Shown one piece after another: positions 56,366-64,000 of a DNA stretch of 64,000 nucleotides. The position numbers and the translations under genes were made by a program. Origin of the DNA: Kappaphycus alvarezii (Eukaryota; Rhodophyta; Florideophyceae; Gigartinales; Solieriaceae); the NCBI GenBank assembly GCA_002205965.3, contig NADL03000067.1, positions 1-64,000 of the forward strand. Direction: 5' to 3'. The notes under the pieces are model-generated. The model had not been told where the DNA came from, searched no databases, and saw only the letters and a program-made list of their open reading frames with translations. The number at the start of each line of letters is the position of its first letter. The stretch's first letter is position 1.

Positions 56366-57343
56366 GCTTGAGCGATGGATGACCAGAGTGTGCAACTCAG
56401 CCGCTGGTAGATACGGCGGCGGATAACACCAGGTGTCGAGTGACACTTGGACGCGATCCGCAGAACTAACTCCTCAATGAACGTTATGGTACCGGGGGAA
56501 AGGACGCCCAGGGAATCAAACGGCAGGGGTCGAAACGTGAAAATCGGGGTGTATGGCGCAGAAGACGGTTCAGTTGAGGGAGCGGGGAGGCGTCGGGCGA
56601 GGTTGCGTTCCAGAGTTGTGATCTTGTCGCGGGCCGCTACTTCAGCAGCGCCACAGGCAACCTGGGTCGCCTTGGTGCGAACTGCGACCTTGAACGGCGA
56701 GACGATTATGATGTCACATGCAATGGGGCGCGACGCTGTGCCTGCCGGGGTTGGGGGGTGTACCAGGATATCGGCGGGCCGGAGCTCAGTGCTCGGACGA
56801 GGAGCGGAACCTCGTGCCGAGTATCCAGACCCGCGGCGTAGGTAACGTGTGTCGCGAACGCCTAACAGAGCGAGTCATGGCGGTGACGACGGCCGAAGCC
56901 AGGGCAGCAGAGGTCGGCGGCGTGATCCCCGAGGATGTCCAAGGGGCGGTCACAGAGGCGGCAGTTGAGGGGCATAGAGTCATCATACACGGGCAGTCCG
57001 AGGTGACGGCGGAGCATGGTCTGCCAGTGTGTTGTGTTCACCTTTGTTGCTGCCGTAGGGCGGGTGAAGAGGAAAGCCGCAGCGGGGCTGCTGCGGAATG
57101 CTTGGCCACGAATGCGAGCTCGGAAGTCAAGTCGCTGTGATCGGTCGGGTTGGGGCTGGTCGCCCAGTCGTCGTCGTGCCAATGAACTCTTGCCCGTGCC
57201 TCTTGCTGCACCCGTTTGAGAAGGGTTGGAGTGTTGGTGGGTGAAGCAGCTAGAGTGGGAGGGTCAAGGGTCGAAAGGACGTCTCGCAAGAGCAGCGAGA
57301 TTTGTTGCAGTGCAGTGGAACGTCCGGTAATATCCTCCATCAT
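56335..57343 (-). mobile_element. LINE fragment (family A), C-terminal part, tail to tail with family B copy
   Basis: Minus strand: a helical segment (DITGRSTALQQISLLLRDVL), then FRSSPAAAFLFTRPTAATKV, MLRRHLGLPVYDDSMP and the zinc finger CRLCDRPLDILGDHAADLCC. After that come ELRPADILVHPPTPAGTAS, IACDIIIVSPFK, RDKITTLERNLARRLPAP and FTFRPLPFDSLGVLSPG, ending LWSSIAQAILSRAP. This is the most readable C-terminal half of family A in the window. It is 5' truncated at about 57.34 kb, with a few frame changes. Confidence 0.82.
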
Positions 57344-57515
57344 TTCACGTATTTTTCGATATGCAGCAATATCGCCCTGTCGCTGAACGAACCGAGGTTC
57401 TCTCCATGTGGAGCTCCGATTTCCCGCGGAAGGATGCCTGAAATGGGAAAAGCACTGTACCTACGAAGCTTGAGGTAATGTCCTGCGTCGTAATTTCTTC
57501 AAACTCATACACACC

Positions 57516-58750
57516 TCAGGTCAGGTTGAAGCCAACTTGACGATGATCAAAAGTAATCTGAGCGCAAAAGGAATCTCTCAACCCTATAATTGACTTCTTG
57601 ATTCGCTTGTTTACGGCCCGGTCACACGGCTGCAAGAAATGGCTTTTGTCAGCTAGGAAAAGCCCAGCGATAATGTTATTTCGACGACATTCTACTAATA
57701 ATTTCACGCCATTTGGAGAAAAATGACCGTCTTATATAATCGTCTCCAACAATTGACGTTACCAAACTTGATATATGTTTCACCATACCCTCTGTTAGCG
57801 CTATGCCCATCGAACCGTTTTAGTTGACCTGAACAGCGGTTGCAGAAGACGGGAACCATCGTGTGACAGAAGCGTTCACAAATCCTAATGGCAGTTCCTT
57901 GTTTAGCAATCCCGTCATCAAAGGAAACCATTGTTCGCATATTTTTTGCCTTCCACGATGAAAATTGGTGGAATCTTGAGACCGTTAGTGAACACAAATA
58001 CAAACCAATGATCTGTTTTGATGCGGTATACGTCGTGCTACATTTTCTAACCCCTTTTTGATTGCTTGAAATAGAGGAGAAAAGCCTTTCCTTTCTTACC
58101 GCAAGTAACGTCAACGGCAGTTTCTTCAAGGTTCCACACACGATGTGGGTTAGTCAGGAAACCAGGATTTTACTTTCCTATTTGTCGAATTATATCAAAG
58201 AAAGGCTGAAAATGCTTATTATTCTCTAACCAAATCTTGTTGGCTTCCTTTGACTCATGAAATCAAAAAGTTATCTCGCGATGCCTTCCACTGAAGACGC
58301 CAACGGCTCCATAATTTGGGATCTCCTTACGATACCCGCGCCTGGAATCTGTTGTAACTCTTCCCATCATGTAACACAGGCCTTCATAGCCGATTACAGC
58401 TCCTCGCCACTCTGCAATCTACAGTCTTCTCACAATTATCTTTTCTTATTCCTTTAGGGGTACCGTTTGTTTGCCTACTTTCATTTCAGGCTGCGCTAGC
58501 AGGTTGTTACACTTATCGCTTAGATGCTTTGCAATTGCATCGACGATAGTAGAGGGAAAGTTTACATTTTGACCCATAGCACGGTCAGTGATTCTCTTCT
58601 TTCTCTTTGCTCTCAGCTTGAGCAGGTTCACAACTTTAAATATGATTTTCACTCTTTCCCCGCCCTTTATTTTGGACCTCGTTCTCTGCATTTCTGAGCA
58701 GTGCATAGCAGGCGGAATGATGCATACGATTGCAAACTGCGTGCACATCT
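57516..58750 (-). mobile_element. dead pogo/Tigger-like (DDE_1) DNA transposon, transposase remnant
   Basis: Minus strand: an N-terminal basic region with TDRAMGQNVNFPSTIVDAIA (58.45-58.6 kb), then VWNLEETAVDVTCGKKGKAF (about 58.1 kb, the first catalytic-Asp region, which reads Glu-Glu). GHFSPNGVKLLVECRRNNII follows (about 57.71 kb), then SHFLQPCDRAVNKRIKKSI (about 57.6 kb; usually HxLQPLD in the family, with the third catalytic Asp preceding). Many frame changes and stops lie between, so it is inactive. Terminal inverted repeats not found. The region 58.75-59.18 kb beyond it shows nothing recognisable. Confidence 0.7.
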
Positions 58751-59184
58751 AGATCTAATGCGGTGGTTTTTTGTTGATAAAGCTAATTGAAGTGAGCTCG
58801 TAAAGTGCGCAGAAAAGTGCGCCGATATTGTGCGTTCCCGCTCAGAGTCTCTGAGTAGGTAATGATGTTGCTTTAGGTGGGTGAGAGAGGTTGTATTGAT
58901 GAGCAATGAGCTGAATAAAGGAAAAGGGGGTTTGGCGAGAGCACGGTGTTTTGGTAACCAAAATTTAACCCAATACCTAAATTTTGCCTTTGTGGAGTGG
59001 AACTTTCCAAAATAATAGAGAACTTACGCCTGAACTTTTCTAAGACTGTTTTCTGGTTTTATGAAGTAAAATCATACAAATAGTAAACGTTGCAGAAATT
59101 TGCAGAAATCCTGTGACTGTTTTTCTTAGAAGTGACTAAATAGTGGAATCCTTTCTGTAACTCAGATCCAGACACGAATTTCAC

Positions 59185-59663
59185 GTGGACACCAAAAAGC
59201 CGGAAGTAGCTGTTGATGATAATTTATCAGGGTCGACCCGTTTCCCCGTTGGAAAGGAACCAAGAAGTTCAGTGTCATGGCAACGGTTGACATGGACTTA
59301 CTCTCATCAAATTATCCGCGTCCCTCTCCAATCCAATCTCCTTCCAATTTCTCTGATCTACCACAGAACAATACTTCGCTTTCTCCTTATGATATCGCCC
59401 CCTCCGCTACCCTGAAGAAAACCGCCCCATGCCCAACTTTCACTGGTATTTTCGTAACGCGAGGGGTCGCGTCAGTTAAGGCACATGTTGCTCCCTATGG
59501 AGAGGTCAAGAGGAGGTTCGAAGTGTCTTCAGAAAAGCCAACGTTCACCCCAAACTACACGGGTAAGTTAACGGGAAAAGATTTCAACAGCTTCAAGAAA
59601 TTCGTAGATGCTTTCGAGAGGAATGATACCACGGAAAGCATAGTGTCTGGAGTAGGTGGGTAA
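59185..59663 (+). other. unidentified ORF, possibly a gag remnant
   Basis: An open frame of 128 codons (59277-59663) ends with FTPNYTGKLTGKDFNSFKKF, a style seen in LTR-element gag starts. No zinc knuckle or pol domain follows. It is not similar to the gag of the gypsy element in this window. If it is an LTR-element piece, it is short and old. Confidence 0.3.
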
Positions 59664-59916
59664 GTAAGGGAGCCGGACGGGCTATTATAAGTTATATTGG
59701 ACGGGAAAAACGACCGAAGGCTATCAAAGATGCGGGCCTAATCGCTCTTACGGATAAGAATAGAATGAAGTGTTGAATTTCGTTGATACTGTTGATGATC
59801 GATTGGATAGTTACAAGTGATTCGGGTTGCCCTCTGCCCTCTCTCTGTTTACTAGACAACTCAAGTACCTCTTAATTACCGATTCACTAGAACAATAGAA
59901 CATCAAAAATACAAAA

Positions 59917-60066
59917 TGTAAAGGGACGCCATGTTACGTCCCATTAAACAGTACGTCCGGAAAGTTTATACATCCGGACTCTTACATTAAACAATTAACG
60001 GATTGGCAACTTTTGGAGTAGTGAAGTTAGTCTGAGTTGCTGTTCTTTCGTCAATGTCCGTCAACA
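59917..60066 (-). repeat. 3' LTR of the Ty1/copia element
   Basis: On the minus strand it starts TGTTGACGGACATTGACG and ends CGTCCCTTTACA (150 bases). TGTTGA...CA is the usual copia LTR boundary. Just upstream on the same strand is a purine run, GGAAGGGG, fitting a polypurine tract. The partner LTR must lie beyond the window end, so divergence cannot be judged. Confidence 0.7.
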
Positions 60067-63000
60067 CCCCTTCCAAACTGCAACTCCGACTTCAATAAAC
60101 TTGTGCAGACTGTACTCGAAACTTTCAGAAAAGCGTCCTCGTTATATCATCCAACTCTTAATTTCTCCCACTCGGACCCATATTAACCAACTGAAAGTTT
60201 CTTAAGCTTGCCCTTAATTTGGGTCCGAACAAAGGCTTTGTTAGACAGTCTGCAATCATGTTTTCGGTGTCGACGGTCTCAACAACAAATTCTCCTCAAC
60301 TCACCAGATCTCTGACGTAGTGTAGTCGAATGTCGATGTTCTTGTTTCGCTTGAACTTCGATATATCCGTAGCCCATGAAACTGCGCCAATGTAGTCTTG
60401 ATGTACCTTCGTTCCTTCTTGTTGTGGAAATCCAAGATCACGAAGTAAAATCCTTAACCAGGAAACTTCTCGAGCTGCCAAAGAGAGACTAGCATACTCA
60501 GCCTCCGTGATTGAAAGTGCAATACAACTTTGTTTGGAACTCTTCCATACAATTGGTGCTCCTCAAAGTGTAATCACAAACCCTCTGATGGATGAACGAT
60601 CCGCTGCAACTCCCCAGTCCGAATCTGCGTGTGCAGAGAGTGTAGTATCAGTTGCATTGAGGTGCATCGCCATATTCTTGGTACCTTGTAAAAAGCGAAA
60701 GATGCGCTTCACTGCACGCCAATGTATCGGTCTTGGTTGTGTGACATGAAGACTTAGAATGTTGACAGCGACTGCAATATCCGGACGAGTCTTCGTGCTT
60801 AGATACAATAGGCCACCAATTGCTTCACGATACTTCACTTAAGACATCTCTAGAGCTTCTAAATCGGTAGGGACTCGTTTTTCCGTGAGTTTCCTATAAC
60901 TTCCAGGGTCCATAGGAGTCTCTACACTCTTGCAATCCTCCATAGCGAATTGCGGTAATATTTTTTTAACATATACGCTTTTGTCTGAGATAGAAACGCC
61001 CTTGATCATCTTGACCAACGTTAACTCCCAAGAATTCGGTGATTTATCCCAGATCGTTAACCTTAAATTACTGCATCAGCTTCTTCTTAACACTCTCTAG
61101 AAGATTTGGCGCTCTTTGTTACTAGGATTATTTCATCAACATATTAGAATAAGAACATATTTTCACCTTGTTGGCTGAAATACCATGAGCTCTCAGCATG
61201 ACCGAGCCTCGTAAAACCAATGTTCACCAACTTCTTAGTGAAGAGGAAAACCCATACTCGTGGTGTTTGTTTGAGCCCATATAGGTTCTTATGTAACTTG
61301 CATACATAGTCCGGGTGCTCGATGTCTTCAAACATACTTGATTGGTGTATATAAACATCGTCTTTCTAATGCACCGTGCAGAAATGCACTTGCAACATTC
61401 ATCTGGTGTACATATGCTCCTTGCTCCCCAGCTAGTGCAAGGGCTAGACGTACCGTAGTAAAATCCAGAACCGGAGAGTAGATCTGATCGAACTCCTCCT
61501 CCGTTTGATTACATCCAAGCGCTACCAAGCGTGCCTTGTATTTATCGACAGTACCATCAGGATGTCTCTTGATTCTGAGTACAAACTTATTTGGCAGTAC
61601 ATTTGCCCTTTTTGGCCTTGGTACCACCGTCCATGTGCCACGCTCTTGTAGCACAGTAAGTTCTTTTTTCACCCCATTAATCCATTCATTGCGCTGTGGA
61701 GAACGCATAGCTTCTGTAATAGTTGGCTCATCTGGACTTCTCGTGTTTGAGGACTTCCATGCTTTGGTAGACAAATACTTTGGGTTAGGATGGCTCTTTC
61801 TTGAGCTTTTTCGTAAATGAATAAGTTGAACCTCATCTCGCGTTAATTATATGTATTCAGAGCATTTTCTTGACTATTCTCTTGACCATCCGCGATATTC
61901 AGTTCAGTTACATCCGGGTCTCGGACATATCATCACCATATGAGTGGTCTTGCACTGGTACTGTAGTCCCCGTGCATGTTCCACTCTCCTCTTCGTCGAT
62001 CTCAATGGTTATATACTTAGGCATTGTATTAGTTCTCTTGTAATTGCTTAGGTACCCTGGAAACACATCCTCATTGAAACTGACATGACGCACGTGTTCA
62101 ATTCGTTTAGTTATAGGATTGAAAATCTATACACGCAGTAACCAACATGACCATGAGTATCATCTGCTGTGCCTTATTGTCCAGTTTCTTTCGCCTTTGT
62201 CTTGGAGTGGCGACAAGGGCCTCACATCCAAACGCTCGAAACTTTGACAAGTTAGGCTTTCTGTTATTGACAATCTCGAAAGGAGTCTTTCCTTCCAAAT
62301 GTCTCCGTGGTATAACATTGATAATATTTGCTGCATGTAGCGAAGCCTCTCCCCAGAACCGATCATCTAAGTTGGCTTGATTCAACATACACCTTACTCG
62401 CTCAAGTACAGTTCGGTTCATGCGTCCCACAACCCCGTTTGATTGAGGGCTGTAAGCAGCAGTGAGGACATGTATGGCACCTTCATCACTGAGTATCTTT
62501 GCCATCTTATTGTTAACAAATTCATCGCCATTATCCGTGTGAAACTTTTTAATGTTTCGTTCATAGATTACCTTGAACATTTTTATAAAACTTTGTCTTG
62601 GCAGCGACCTCACTTCTCTTCTTTAAATTGTATATCCAGACATGCCTTGATGCACAATCAATATGCAAAAGGAGATATTTTGCATGTCCCCAGCTTTCAA
62701 CAGGCATGGGACCGCAGACATCATCAAATATAACTTCTCCCACTGAATCACACGTGGTCACTAAGTAACCTTTGTGTGCATCATTTGTTTGCTTACCCAT
62801 GGCACATCGCTTGCACCGAGTGACGTCCTACTTGTCTTCAGCATTGATTCCATCAACGTTTACACTGTGTACCATTTCGCGCACCTTTCTCTCCCCAAAA
62901 TGTCCAAGTCGTGAATGCCAGACATTTGTTGAGATTTGAACAGCATTAATAACTTCAAAACCCTCTTTGAACCTAACTTTAGGTGATACCGTTGAGGTCA

Positions 63001-64000
63001 TACTGTTTGCCATAGCTTTAGATTGAGTGTTTCGTAACTTGGGCATCCACCACATATAAACTCTCATCTTGTATTTTAGCCTTTGCAATATTTTCTTTGT
63101 GACTGCATCGATCAAATGGCACATTCCGTCAGAAAAGGTGAGATTCATACGATGTGCATCGAGCTGTGGTACTGAAATCAAGTTCAGCGACATACTCGGT
63201 ACGTACAAAATTTTACTGAGTCGAATCCACTTTCTTGTATCATTAGTCATTAGATCAACTGTTCCTTGGTATTCGCTCTTGACCAAGGTATTATCACCAA
63301 GCTGGATCTTATTTGAGCTTCTATGCAAACTTGAGAACAGCTCCTTCTTGAAACAAATGTGGTGTGTTGCACCACATTTAACAATAAATTCCTCTTCTGA
63401 TGAGCGAACATATGCCTGATTAGTGATAGATATTCTTTTTCAAGTGTGAGCCTTGGCAACAGCTATTCGAGGTTTGCCGAAAGTCCCATGCGACTTCTTG
63501 TGCTGTGGGCGTCTGTGGTTGTTACGGCCTACTTTGTTTGTGTGCTTTCTGTCGCAATGTGCCGGAATGTGCCTAGTCTGCCACAACGATAACATTCCTC
63601 TGTGTAACTGCACTTGCGGCAAGGGTAATACCCTTGTTTGACTTATCGTTATAACTAGCTCTCTCCTTATATTCATCAATGATTCGAGTTGTGACAGTGT
63701 CCTAGGTCGCTTTCTCTTCGTCCATTGTACGGATGGCTGCCACTGTAGACTAATACTCTTCGCATTCCTTAATAGATGCAAGCAGTATTGAGACCTGCAT
63801 TAAATCTTTAACCGCTTGCCCTGAATTATCCAAATTTGATTTGTAAAGCTGAGTTCGAGATCACCGATGTGGTCAGTCATACTCTCTTTTCTCTCATAAG
63901 TCTTTGAGAAAACATCGTTAAGCAAGCTGATTTTGTTACTTGTAGAATTTCCTGCATACCTTGCAGTGAGTTTGTCCCACGTCTCCGAAGGCTCTTTTGA
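59917..64000 (-). mobile_element. Ty1/copia LTR retrotransposon, 5' part beyond window
   Basis: Minus-strand parts in order: gag (63.45 kb to the window end), protease region (about 63.0-63.45 kb) and pre-integrase block (VWHSRLGHFGERKVREMVHS near 62.9 kb). The integrase core follows (VIFDDVCGPMPVESWGHAKY near 62.7 kb; YSPQSNGVVGRMNRTVLERV near 62.4 kb), then reverse transcriptase (RSPQRNEWINGVKKELTVLQ near 61.7 kb, then KNLYGLKQTPRVW near 61.25 kb). RNase H (60.3-60.84 kb, SDWGVAADRSSIRGFV) comes last, then the 3' LTR. The order integrase-RT-RNase H defines copia. It is the best-preserved copia copy in the window, broken in several places (about five to ten). Confidence 0.88.

Overview
This is nuclear DNA of a eukaryote. 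The host genes are conserved eukaryotic ones (a RACK1-type WD40 protein, an OST3/OST6-type oligosaccharyltransferase subunit, a glycerol kinase, a sorbitol-dehydrogenase-like enzyme). They have no intron or one short GT-AG intron (about 85-122 bases), and the space between them is packed with degraded retrotransposons. Few, short introns in compact gene islands between LTR and LINE debris would suit a multicellular red alga. That assignment is an inference with moderate to low confidence, because no ribosomal or organelle marker is present.

Layout. 1-4.95 kb: a BED-finger/sorbitol-dehydrogenase fusion gene (+), an uncertain minus-strand ORF and a minus-strand hypothetical gene. 5.2-26 kb: a TE graveyard, AT-rich between about 5.8 and 13 kb and again at 15-16.5 kb. 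It holds LINE tails (5.2, 13.4-15.1 kb), three Ty1/copia fossils (7.3-9.5, 16.5-17, 19.7-21.8 kb), a decayed unidentified ORF (22.5-23.8 kb) and a dead PIF/Harbinger transposase (23.8-24.6 kb). 26.1-35.9 kb: a LINE (-) split by a 7.3 kb Ty3/gypsy element with both LTRs and an extra antisense reading region. 36.2-42.4 kb: one very long minus-strand host gene with many MFEN-type repeats and a C-terminal TPX2 motif. 43.7-51.2 kb: the main host island, with an unidentified ORF, RACK1 (+), a four-helix membrane protein (-), glycerol kinase (+) and OST3/6 (-). 51.6-57.4 kb: three LINE copies, two of them tail to tail. 57.5-58.75 kb: a dead pogo/Tigger-like transposase. 59.9 kb to the window end: a Ty1/copia element (-) with its 3' LTR, running off the window.

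Two patterns run across the window. First, clusters of the palindromic word TACTGTACAGTA and close variants sit in the spacers around host genes and are much rarer in the TE graveyard. Second, five host genes are interrupted only by single-base length changes, several plainly in short homopolymers, with no other in-frame stop. This looks more like consensus error than gene death. Small frame breaks anywhere in this window should be read with that in mind.

The host genes do not form an obvious pathway. Glycerol kinase and the sorbitol-dehydrogenase homologue both act in polyol metabolism but lie 45 kb apart. I saw no convincing tRNA, rRNA, CRISPR array or origin.
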